DNA of 11,083 bases from positions 1 through 11,083 of the forward strand of contig RXOD01006160.1 in assembly GCA_005223375.1 (NCBI GenBank). The letters run 5' to 3'. The DNA comes from Amoebophrya sp. AT5.2. Its lineage: Eukaryota; Sar; Dinophyceae; Syndiniales; Amoebophryaceae. Shown here one piece after another: positions 1 to 8,414 of the stretch. How positions within the stretch are numbered: the first letter of the stretch is position 1; each line of letters begins with the position of its first letter. The position numbers were made by a program, and so were the translations under genes. The notes under the pieces were generated by a model. It was not told where the DNA came from and searched no databases. It saw only the letters and a program-made list of their open reading frames with translations.

Positions 1-3000
1 CCGCCGCGCTGTCGTTGGCTGCAGGCGCAACGCGCGGGGAGCGTTCTGGGTGCGGTGGGGGACGGTACCCCGGCGGCGGCCGCCCCTCGTTGGCCATGCG
101 ACTCTGATACAGCTGGTGCAACCTGAACAGGTAGTTGTATTCAAAAGTAAACGATGTGTTTGAGTAGCTACTTATTTCGATTTCCTGCTACTGATAATAT
201 CAATCGCTCTGAGAACCACTGCCAGCTCCGATTCGGATCATCAAGGAAGCAACCAAAAATTAATGACTTTGCGCGAAAGAAGTTGTGCGAAATTTGTACT
301 TTTGCAGCGTGGAGATGAGGTTTCCGTTCCGCGGGTCCTGCAGAAAGTGCTCCAGGAAGTTCGCGTCCATTTGCGCCAGCAGGTACGTCACCGTCGCCAT
401 TGCGCTGCCCAACTTATTTGTAATCTCGATCTCCGACTCCGGCACGCTCTTGCCGGCCTCGGCGGTTCCTCCAGCGCCCGCGCCCTCGCCTCCGCCCTTC
501 CCCGCGCCATTCGCGTGGTTGGGAAGATGGTCGGCTCCTTTCCCGACTCTCGCTTTTCCCCCTTTCATCAGCTCCTCGTGATCGCTCTGGAGCCCGGCCT
601 CCAGCGCGTCCGGCGAGCCAGCCTGGCCCATCAGCAGGTGGTGCTGGTTCTGCGAAATGAAGTACAAGTGCCGCAACGCCTGGAAGTTCTTCTGACGCGG
701 ATCGTGATTGTTGGCGAAGGAAGAGAGCGCCATCTTGATGGAGGGAATGATGGGCATCTCCTGCTCCGATTTCTTCAGCTGCTTTTCGGCGTGCGCACCC
801 GCGTGCACCACGGCCCGCTGCAGATTGCCGTTGTTGTCGTCGTGGGCCTGATGAAATTTTGGAGTTCACTAGACAGCTTTTTATCGACCGGCACGATCAG
901 TAGATGGAGATGAGATGAGAGAAGTGCCAGAAGTATATAGTGCTGTGCGCTGGATCCTAGCTGGGCTATAAGACTTTTTTTTCCTCCCTCGCAGAAGATA
1001 AGCGGATCCTGATTGAGAGCTTTGCTTTTTCTTTCAGAGGTAGTGACAAAAAGATGGATTCTACAGGCTGCCGTGACGACGGAGGTCTCAGATAACCTGC
1101 TAAATCTCGTTTGATCATCACGAAGAAGGGCAACGGCCTTGGCAAGCCTCAACCACAGTAGAAGTAGTATAAGTATATAGTAGAAGTAGTATAAGCATAT
1201 CAAAAACTACAGCTTCCAAAAAAAAGGTGCGGTACGTCCCTCACGACTGCGCAGCAGCAGTACAGCAAGCGAATTTGCCAGCTGCCGACGTAGCTTTCTG
1301 ACTTAGTGTGGGCCTTCTTCCTGTCCTTGTCGGAGCGAAATTGCAGAAAAGCGTCCAAAATCCGCAGCCCCGTCGCCGTTCCGCTGTGCGGCCACCAAAG
1401 ACAAACCTCGTCCTCAAACGCCATTTTCGCGAACGCCTCGCGGAACTCGGTCTCGCTTATCTTCTCCAAGTTCACACGGCACTTCATGAAAAAAGACTGC
1501 GGCTTCCACGCAAGGGGGCACAGCTGATCGATGTGAGTTGGTTCGATTCTTTTTTGTCAGATATCGCTTATAATGAAGCATCGAAACGCAGGAATGCACG
1601 GCTGCAAAGATTGAATCTGTAGCTGTTGAAGTACGTGATTGAGCGCCTCGCTGAGGCGGTCCGGCCCGAATTTGTGGATTTCCTTCACTGCAATCTGGAG
1701 GGCCTGCTTGATTCTCTGCTTTCCCTTCGCCGTCACGTTTCCCGCGAGGTTGTGGCACAGGTCGAAGGGGTCCTCAACGTACCAGCCGCTCTGTTCTTTT
1801 TGGTTTAGGATGTAGTCGTCCAGTTTCCTTCTGTCGACCCCCGTTGGCGAGTCCGCAGGCGTCATTCCGTGCCGTATGGAGACGCACTTCGTGTCCCAGT
1901 CGAACTTGTTGGCGTAGAAGTCGAAAAACTCGGAGAGCAATTCCTGCGTAGTCCGCTGGTTCGCAGAAGGGGGGATTTTCTGCACCTCCATGAAAAACGT
2001 CACGTTCCACGTGCGCTCCTGCCCCCAACGAGAATCGGAAATCGTCCTGTGTGCCGATTTGGAGAATGGCTATGCTACGGAGTGTGGCATCACGCTGTAG
2101 CTGCACCGCACGCAGACGACTGCCACAATTTACATTTTGATGCATATATGCGATAAAATCTGTTGCTTTTTGCGGCTTCAGCGGCGAAAAGCTATAGCTG
2201 CATAGGACCACTAGGAGGTGAGGAGTAAAGCTAGAGCTAGAGCTCGAGCATCAAGAGAATTCGTAGTAAAGATGGGTACTTTTTCGGCGTCCCCGGGTCC
2301 GTGGCCCCGAGGTGCTGCAGGTTCGGCAACACCGGGAAGGGGTCTGTGTGCATCAGATAGTACACCGCCATCAGGGTCCAGGCGTAGCTGTTGAGGTGGC
2401 CGTCGGTGGAGCCCACCACCTCGAACCGTTTCGCGAAGCACTTCACCCGCCGGATGAAATCGGGCACCCTCCGGTCGATCCGCGCGTAGCTGCCCATCAG
2501 CAGGGAATTGCGGTACCCCAGGTGGTTGTCCACGCAGATGTCGATGTCCACCCCGTGGTGGTCCGCCAGTTTCAGGAGCGGCAGCTGCGCCTGGAACACC
2601 GTGACGAAGTTCACAAACCCGAGCGAGCCCAGGTGGTCCATAAACTTCTGCAGGATGAGCACCGCGGGGAGGTCGCGCTCGTCCTCGTGCCGCTCGTACA
2701 TCACGTCCAGGTCGGAGGTCTTCGTAATCAGCCCGCTCGTGTACGACCCGAACGGCTTGATCGAGCCCTTCAACCCCAAAATCCGGATCAGCGACGCGGC
2801 GCGCTTCGGGTCGATGAAGTAGGACGAGTCCATCCGACTACTTTGCGGCGGCGGCGGCGGCGGCTGCTCCGATGGTAGTTCCGACTGTACTAGATGTTGT
2901 TCCGTCGACGGTGGAGGGTGGTTTATTTGTGTCACCGTTTGTTGCCGCGGCTGGACCGGCTGTTGGGGAATCGAGGCCTGCCCGCCGTTCAGACTCTGGG

Positions 3001-3289
3001 CATGTTGCGGCGTCTGGGGCGGAAAACTTCCCCCCGTTGTCTGGGGCGGGAAAGCCCCTTGCCGTTGGGACGATATTAAACCCCCATTCATGTTGGGGTG
3101 GTGCGAGGGATGGTGCCCATTGGTCGCAGTGGACGAGGACGAGCCGCCAAGCTGGTACGAAGGACCGACCGACTGACTTGGATGGGCAGCGGAAGGGCCG
3201 ACGCTTGGATCCATCGGTCCCGCCATCCCGGGGTGGTGTGCATCGCCGGGCCGCCGCACCGGCCCCGCAACGGCCGACGTCGTCGTCAT
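1..3289 (-). CDS. Cid1-like terminal uridylyltransferase (non-canonical poly(A) polymerase family) with C-terminal RRM-like segment; five exons, 3' end off window
   Basis: Predicted to add U (or A) to RNA 3' ends. Proposed exons: 3289-2280, 2046-1635, 1523-1236, 847-300, 167-1; phases agree at every junction, giving at least 808 residues. Residues 1-155 are Pro/Gln/Gly-rich. The palm follows: GSYTSGL (181-187), SDLD with catalytic Asp193 and Asp195, and third Asp250 in DIDICVDN. The PAP-associated domain covers about 365-445, with LLSEFFDFYANKFDW and VEDPFDLCHNLAGNV. His435 sits where Cid1-type uridylyltransferases carry their UTP-selecting histidine. Residues about 484-563 look like a quasi-RRM. 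Residues 571-752 are helical with a glycine-rich linker. The start is the first ATG in a frame opened by an upstream TGA. The enzyme identity is firm; exons 3-5 belonging to the same gene is inference. If exon 5 is wrong, the frame could end at the TAA at 260-262 or at 172-174. Confidence 0.78.
168..299 (-). other. Predicted intron 4 of the uridylyltransferase gene (132 nt)
   Basis: The donor CTGCAAAA|GTACAAA splits a codon after two bases, as in intron 1. Two tandem acceptors three bases apart, TAAG|T (exon start 170) and AAGTAG|C (exon start 167), both restore the same downstream frame and differ by one serine. That frame stays open to position 1 and reads like protein (YNYLFRLHQLYQSRM). 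A third acceptor, TAGCAG|G (exon start 184), has the better CAG but leads in this phase to a TAA after three codons. The skipped stretch includes the TAA at 260-262 that ends the unspliced frame. Confidence 0.45.
848..1235 (-). other. Predicted intron 3 of the uridylyltransferase gene (388 nt)
   Basis: The acceptor TTTCATCAG|GCC starts exon 4 in phase 0; that frame is closed by a TGA just upstream, so a splice is needed to enter it. Two phase-0 donors compete. GGGAC|GTACCG (exon end 1236) was chosen because the other introns also begin GTAC. GTC|GTGAGG (exon end 1245) is closer to the general eukaryotic consensus. The intron contains a 22-bp tandem duplication and no convincing extra exon. 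Confidence 0.5.
1157..1200. repeat. 22-bp tandem duplication, two copies
   Basis: Two adjacent 22-bp units at 1157-1178 and 1179-1200 share the pattern AGTAGAAGTAGTATAAG(T/C)ATAT and differ at one base (T in the first, C in the second). They lie inside predicted intron 3, close to its donor side. The near-identity points to a recent duplication; no function is implied. Confidence 0.9.
1524..1634 (-). other. Predicted intron 2 of the uridylyltransferase gene (111 nt)
   Basis: The donor is CAC|GTACTT and the acceptor is CGATCAG|CTG, both in phase 0. The length is a multiple of three, but an in-frame TGA near 1558-1560 means retention would truncate the protein just after the PAP-associated domain. 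A second possible acceptor, GCCGCAG at 1497-1498, is also phase 0 and would shorten exon 3 by nine codons. Confidence 0.6.
2047..2279 (-). other. Predicted intron 1 of the uridylyltransferase gene (233 nt)
   Basis: It separates the palm exon from the PAP-associated exon. The donor reads AAAAA|GTACCC and the acceptor CACACAG|GACG. The upstream exon ends after two codon bases (AA) and the downstream exon supplies G, restoring Lys337, so the reading frame is continuous. Without removal, the exon 1 frame stops at 2237 and the exon 2 frame is closed upstream by a TAG. The intron holds a short run of GCTAGA-type units at about 2229-2249 and is more AT-rich than its flanks. Confidence 0.75.
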
Positions 3290-5789
3290 ACAAAGAAAAA
3301 CTTTCTCTTTCACTTCTACGATTATATCAAAAGTTCGAACCGACGAGGTCTTGCGATATCAATTTGGAAATCGATTCCGGCCGATTCGATCTTATCTATC
3401 GATCCGAAGCGATCGTAAAAGTAGATTTCCTATGTATCAGTAGAAAAGGACCAGCGCGTCGGGGGAATTCGCTGAACCGATGCAGGAAAACCGTTCGATG
3501 CCTTGCTAGCGTAAGTACTAAAATACCGCCTGCGGCTTCTATCGGGAATGCCTGACGATAACTGCTCCCTATCACCAGGCAACAAGAAAGATAATTTCAG
3601 GTGTCGGTATCTATGTTTGTATACTTCTTCAGGTTACTTTGATGCTCGCTAGTGGGGTCGTCTACTACCAAAATTAGCGTCCTCGTCAAGATCGATCAGA
3701 TCCGAGAAAAAAATACGATGTAGTTCTTACACTTGATAAAATTAGGAACTCCTTCTTCGGGAGTGTTCCGCACTTGTCAGCGAGACCAAGCAGGACACAC
3801 GAGTCTACACACAGAGTATGTGTCGAGTCGGTCGTGTCAATTCGTGTGGGCTATGGCTGTGTCGAGAATTTTGTATCTAAGGGTGGTGGTTGCGTTGGTA
3901 TTCACTATGGAAAGAGTCCATGTAAGCCTTGCCTTACTCGTTTGGCCGCGCGCGCTGTTCCAAGGCGAAACGGACCGATTTGGTAAATGTCTCAGAAAAC
4001 AACTCGCTTCACTTTGCGCTGACCTTGCTGGGCGTTTCTCTATACTATAGGGTAGAATCAAGCTACAACCTATAATCAAATAAAAAATAGTGCACGATTA
4101 AAAGTAAGCACGAGCCTACAAGGAGTCACCAAGTCGATTGCGTGACCAGTTATTGTGATGAGCGGCGCAGAAGTACAGCAGAGGATAGCTTGACACGAGT
4201 GCTAGACCACGAGCCCGTGTAAAAATAATCCCCCTCTGCTATCGATCACTGTCTGTGTTTCTAGTGGACTGCGGGGTCGCTCCTACTACCTAGTAGAGGG
4301 AAAAGTCAAAGTAGAGGAGTGATATCGTGAGAGTAAAACCGCTTTCGGTCTGGCGCAAGCCAGCGCAACTTATGTTGGTGTTGGTCCATACCGCTTTAGT
4401 CAGCTTTTTTCATCGTTTGTATAATCAATATTATCAGGGATATCTTCGAAAGTTAAAAGCCACTTGACTGCGTCGAAGTAGACCTGGCAGTGTTGGGTTG
4501 ATGGATCGATTGGTTGCTGAAAAAGCGAGTGATGGCGGTTGGTTTGTATAGTTTGCCACCGTCATTAGCAGGTAAGTGCCAAGTGACGGAGATCTGTTTT
4601 TGGTGTAGGCTACTTACCAAATATTAAGAAAGATCGTGGTTGCGGTACCTAGACACTCGCGCATTTGGAGCAGATTTCCATTGATCTCATGTCGTCCGAA
4701 TGCATTTATGTTCGCACACGGTGACTCATCTAGCGCAAGTTGAAACCCGAACCGTGATTTTGATCCAGACGGTCTCAATCAATCGTTTTCTTTCTACGTC
4801 TACTGTCTTTTAAGAGAACACACATGCGTATTTCACGTGCCTTCGACAGACAGTTGGTTTGCGTGTCGGGGCAGGGGCACGTCCTGATGCCAGTGCGCTA
4901 TCTCTCTGTCGTGAGCATATTCAGGAAAGAAGTCAGTGAAAAACACCAGAACTTTGAAAAAGATGGCGTCGGTGCTGATCCGGCGTACAAAGATTTTGGA
5001 GACAGCATACGCTGGTGTTGGTTTGTTTACGCTATCAGCCTACACTAACAAGCAGCCCTGTATGACCATGGCACAGACACCTGGTTTTTGCGTTCGCAAG
5101 GACGATGCTAGGATAGCGCAAAGCAACCACTAGTGAGACTGCCACCGCCAGTCACCTTTGCAAGTTCCCTTCGGCCCCCGCCCGTAGCAACGGACTCTGG
5201 CAAGACAACTTTGGAGACGCAAGCCTATTACTGCTGCACATCTTCACAGCAGAATCAATAATAAATAGTATTTCTTAGTCGACATGTACTAGCTACATGC
5301 AGCGGCAGGTGCCGGCAAGCTTGCGGGTGATACATTATTCAAGTCGATTGCATCGACTGCATATTCACTGGAAGGTCGTGGCCTCTGTCAATGTTTCGTG
5401 TCCAAATGCATGATGAAAAACCATGTGCGCGTTTCAGCTTCAAAGTCTTGGCCAGAGACGGCAACGCATCACCGAAAGGAAAGACTCTTGTCAGAACCAA
5501 CAAAAAAAGTTTCAAGAACGTAGTGGATCCCTTTTCACGAAGGTGAGAGATTCTGGTCTGCCACTGCCGTTTTGGCGGTGCACGCACGAATACTTCGATC
5601 GCCGGCTTTGTTTCGAACCTACTATGAAGCAAAACAGTGAACGTGAAGACCTTCTCCAGTTCATTTGATGAAAGCACTAAAATTCATAGAACATGCGGGT
5701 GGCCCTCTGATTCCCGTACACAAACCGGGAAGAGTGACGTCAGCGACAGCCTCAGGATCATGATAAAACAGCTTTTTTTCTTTTTTTAT
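3290..5789. other. Long spacer without a recognisable gene
   Basis: About 2.5 kb lies between the start of the uridylyltransferase gene and the stop of the J-protein gene. Open frames here are short (the longest about 110 codons), occur on both strands without protein-like composition, and show no family motif. The stretch is more AT-rich than the genes. It should contain the 5' leader and any promoter of the uridylyltransferase gene at its left end and the 3' end of the J-protein transcript at its right end. No tRNA, 5S rRNA, spliced-leader RNA, snoRNA or transposase signature was seen. Two small hairpins are present: 4350-4363 (5-bp stem closing a GCAA tetraloop) and 5711-5731. Confidence 0.7.
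5711..5731. repeat. Short perfect inverted repeat (6-bp stem, 9-nt loop)
   Basis: TTCCCG and CGGGAA pair perfectly around a nine-base loop. In the direction of the J-protein gene it lies about 60-80 bases after the stop codon, so it could form a small hairpin in the 3' untranslated region. A stem this short is expected by chance in a window of this size. Confidence 0.4.
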
Positions 5790-5790
5790 T
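5785..5790 (-). terminator. Possible polyadenylation signal AATAAA overlapping the J-protein stop codon
   Basis: On the minus strand the stop codon TAA (5792-5790) runs into ATAAA, making TAAATAAA followed by A-rich sequence with AAAAG units. AATAAA is the classic animal-type cleavage signal, and AAAAG/C motifs are reported near dinoflagellate poly(A) sites. The overlap with the stop would leave a very short 3' untranslated region. Whether this organism uses the signal cannot be told from sequence. Confidence 0.3.
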
Positions 5791-8414
5791 TACAGTCCGA
5801 AGATGCGTCCCACCGCGTTCGGGAGCGAGAATGGGTTACTGTCAAAGCGGTTGTAGCCCGGCACCGGAGGGGATGCTGAGCCTCCTCCTCCGCTGCTCTT
5901 TTCCGTGTTCATTGCGAATGCCGCGCTTCTTTCGATTTCGTCGCGCTGTCTTTTTCGCTTCAGCAGCTCTGCGCGGCTGCTCCTGCTCAGGGTCCGCGGG
6001 TCAACGGAGGATCTGTCCCGCTGCACGTCCACCCCCTCCCCCACACTACCCTCCACGTCGCTATCACTCAGCTGCCCCGGCGAGCTCCATGCGCTGTTGT
6101 TTCCGTTCGCGTCGAAGTCGCAATCGCCGGCGCCCACGGTCGAGCTCCTCGTTCGGTGGAGGCCGGAAATGTCTCCGTATCGCGTGCTGTCCTCCAGGAC
6201 CGGACTCCTCGCAGGAGTCCGAAGATCCTTCTCGCCCCGATCCTTTTCACGCAGCTGCAACCCCGCCACCGGGTCGTAGAGTTCCACGGAGCCGCGGGTG
6301 GCGACCGCTTCCCGCGCCTCGTCGGGCGTGGCGAGGGCCGCGGAGGGAACGCTGCCGCGGTACCACGGCGGGGTGATGATCCACACTTCGGAGCGCGGAT
6401 CCGACGCTTGGGGCCGCGGCGGACGCACAAACCGATCCGAGGCCGCGGGTCGACGCCGCAGCGGCTCGGGAGAGGACGCTCCGCTGTCGCTGTCGGTAGA
6501 AGCTTTTGCGGTAGTTAGTAGAGATCGTCGTGATGTCCTCCCCGCTACTCTTGCATCGTCTACCGCCACTACCTGCTTCCAAATGATAAGTGGCTCCGCC
6601 GTAGCCTGCGCAGCGCTCGGCGCAGGAAGACACCAGACGACTGACGGGTTCGCCTGCTCGGGAGATGCTGTCGTATCGCGTGCGGCAATTTGCTCGCTAC
6701 CGCTTTCCCTCGTCGAGCCTCCAGGCACTCGGTTTCTATCCTGGAGGCCATCATTGGAGGAGGACTCGGTCGCGCTCAATCTGACCCCGCCCTTTCCACC
6801 CAGCTTTTGCGCCGGAGAAGATGAAGATGAGACCGCATCTTCATCCAACATCTGACGCACGACAGGTTCACCTACTTCGTTTTCGCTTGCTCTAGCAGCC
6901 GCAGAGGATGATTTCAGGCTCCGTTTCTTGCGCAGACTACGACTATGCGACGGCTTCCGCTGCACCGCCACCGGCATGCTTTTCTTTCGGCTGACAACTT
7001 TCGCTTCCCCGTTCGAAACCGGCGTTTGCCCGCGCTCTTTTCCGTCTGCTTGTCGAGTTGCGGATGCTACTCGGAATCCGCCTGCGGGAGCGGACATCAT
7101 CGCAGGTTCGTTTGTCCCGACGCTCACAGACTCTTTATATCCGTCTAACGCTTCGCCGGTCTTCGTCCCGTGATCCGCATCACCCTGCGTTGCAGAGGTA
7201 CTAGATGTCGACTTCGACGTACCAGCTTCAGCGGAAAAACCAGAGGAAGTTTCCCCCTGCCACCCACCAGGAAGAGGAACCCTCGGTCGAAATCCCTCTT
7301 CCGGGCAGAAGATGAATTCCTGCTCCTCCTCTAACACGACAAGAGGGTCTGAGCGCGTGCGGCGGAACATGCGGCTGCCCCGGAAGTAGTCCCGTCTGTC
7401 GTACACATCTCGCATCGGCCCTGCCAGATCCAATCCGAAGTCCGCTAGTCTGAGCAGCGTCGGCTTCAGGTACACTTCGAGCGACTCCGCTTTTGATGGC
7501 TCCTGTTCTTGTGAAAATTGGGTTTCCCCAAAACTATACTCCGGCGAGGGGGATGAAACAACAGCAGCTTCTGCGGTCTGGAGGGGTGCGGAGCCATCGC
7601 TCAACGGCCCCGTAAAGGAGGACGAGCCGGTAGAGGAGGACCAGGACTGCTCCAGCCAGTGGCTACGCAGCACCCGCGCGTCCAGGGCCTCTCCCGTAAC
7701 GCTGTCTACCCACGTGCCTCCCTTGGTCGAGTCGTACTTGGTCAATCCCACCGGTCGTTCCCCCTCCACGCCCTGCTGGTAGTAGTCCGGCCGCTTGTTC
7801 CCCGCCCGCGACCCGAGGAAGAACCCGAGCGCGATGCCGGCGGTGAGAAAGATCCCCTTGGCCTTGTCCTTGACGCCGATTTTAGTGCTGGGGAGGTACT
7901 GCGGATCCCGCTCCGCCCAGTAGTAATGTTGCGCCCCGTCCGCGCTGCCGGCGGCCGCGCCGCGGCGGTAGAACGCGTAGCGCCGCGCGTGCTCATTCGC
8001 GTCCGAGTGGTACGCGCCTTCGTCCACGTGCTCGTATCGCCAAAAATCCTCGAAGGGACGGTTCCCGCCCGCCCGCGCGCTGGAGGTCTGCCGCGTGAAA
8101 GGGTTGCCTGTGTTCCCACCCCGATTCGGGTCCGGACCTCCACTCCCAGCTGCATGCTCTTCCAGGTTCACGCTGTCGAGCAAATCGCGCGCCTCCTCGT
8201 ACTGCTTGTGGAGTGCGATGAAATTGCGCTCCGCGCGGTCTCGGAGGTGATCAGGCGCGGCGTCGGGGTGAGCCTGCTTCGCGAGCTGGTAGTACGCCTG
8301 CCGGAGCGCTTTCTTCCGGGTTTCGGTGGTGGTGAGGTGGGGAAGACTGGGGTTTACGTTGAACCGCTTCAGCAAGGTGAGAAGGCGCAAGCGATGCTCT
8401 GCTGCATAGCTCAT
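5790..8414 (-). CDS. Membrane-anchored J-domain (DnaJ-like) protein with long low-complexity tail
   Basis: Residues about 10-82 form a J-domain: a basic helix with YYQLAKQ leads into the invariant HPD (49-51), then the long third helix (RNFIALHKQYEEARDLL). The HPD loop stimulates Hsp70 ATPase, so a co-chaperone role is likely; the Gly/Phe and zinc-finger regions of classical DnaJ are absent. Residues 187-201 are one short hydrophobic segment with glycines at 193, 197 and 201. From about 255 to 874 the protein is Ser/Pro/Arg/Glu-rich and probably disordered, with a basic patch (493-501), a charged helix with KRKRQR (819-824), and Trp-containing hydrophobic islands near 594, 612 and 678. The ATG follows an in-frame TAG directly; that AG could also be a splice acceptor. 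There are 874 codons without an intron. Compartment is uncertain; the short weakly hydrophobic anchor would suit mitochondria or ER. Confidence 0.85.
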   Translation of the reverse strand: MSYAAEHRLRLLTLLKRFNVNPSLPHLTTTETRKKALRQAYYQLAKQAHPDAAPDHLRDRAERNFIALHKQYEEARDLLDSVNLEEHAAGSGGPDPNRGGNTGNPFTRQTSSARAGGNRPFEDFWRYEHVDEGAYHSDANEHARRYAFYRRGAAAGSADGAQHYYWAERDPQYLPSTKIGVKDKAKGIFLTAGIALGFFLGSRAGNKRPDYYQQGVEGERPVGLTKYDSTKGGTWVDSVTGEALDARVLRSHWLEQSWSSSTGSSSFTGPLSDGSAPLQTAEAAVVSSPSPEYSFGETQFSQEQEPSKAESLEVYLKPTLLRLADFGLDLAGPMRDVYDRRDYFRGSRMFRRTRSDPLVVLEEEQEFIFCPEEGFRPRVPLPGGWQGETSSGFSAEAGTSKSTSSTSATQGDADHGTKTGEALDGYKESVSVGTNEPAMMSAPAGGFRVASATRQADGKERGQTPVSNGEAKVVSRKKSMPVAVQRKPSHSRSLRKKRSLKSSSAAARASENEVGEPVVRQMLDEDAVSSSSSPAQKLGGKGGVRLSATESSSNDGLQDRNRVPGGSTRESGSEQIAARDTTASPEQANPSVVWCLPAPSAAQATAEPLIIWKQVVAVDDARVAGRTSRRSLLTTAKASTDSDSGASSPEPLRRRPAASDRFVRPPRPQASDPRSEVWIITPPWYRGSVPSAALATPDEAREAVATRGSVELYDPVAGLQLREKDRGEKDLRTPARSPVLEDSTRYGDISGLHRTRSSTVGAGDCDFDANGNNSAWSSPGQLSDSDVEGSVGEGVDVQRDRSSVDPRTLSRSSRAELLKRKRQRDEIERSAAFAMNTEKSSGGGGSASPPVPGYNRFDSNPFSLPNAVGRIFGL

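Noticed and set aside
263..913. Plus-strand open frame of 216 codons antisense to the uridylyltransferase tail
   Set aside because: It mirrors GC-rich exon 4 on the other strand, is Arg/Val-rich as expected of an antisense shadow, and crosses the predicted intron 3 boundary.
2041..2085. A minus-strand stretch with CCGTAG and GCCATT resembling parts of the dinoflagellate spliced leader
   Set aside because: The two pieces are separated by extra bases, the rest of the leader is absent, and it sits at the 3' end of predicted intron 1. Chance similarity is the simpler reading.
3327..3350. GGTTCGAAC on the minus strand resembling a tRNA B box
   Set aside because: The flanking bases cannot form a T stem, and there is no matching A box or acceptor stem upstream.
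3733..4050. Plus-strand open frame of about 105 codons in the large spacer
   Set aside because: It has no family motif, its composition is like the surrounding non-coding DNA, and overlapping frames of similar length occur on the other strand.
5655..5715. TGATGA followed by CTGA, as in a C/D-box snoRNA
   Set aside because: The C box lacks the purine at its first position, no terminal stem is visible, and there is no C'/D' pair.
5735..5742. Palindromic TGACGTCA (CRE-type site)
   Set aside because: It is a single 8-mer downstream of a gene rather than upstream of a start, with no other promoter element nearby.
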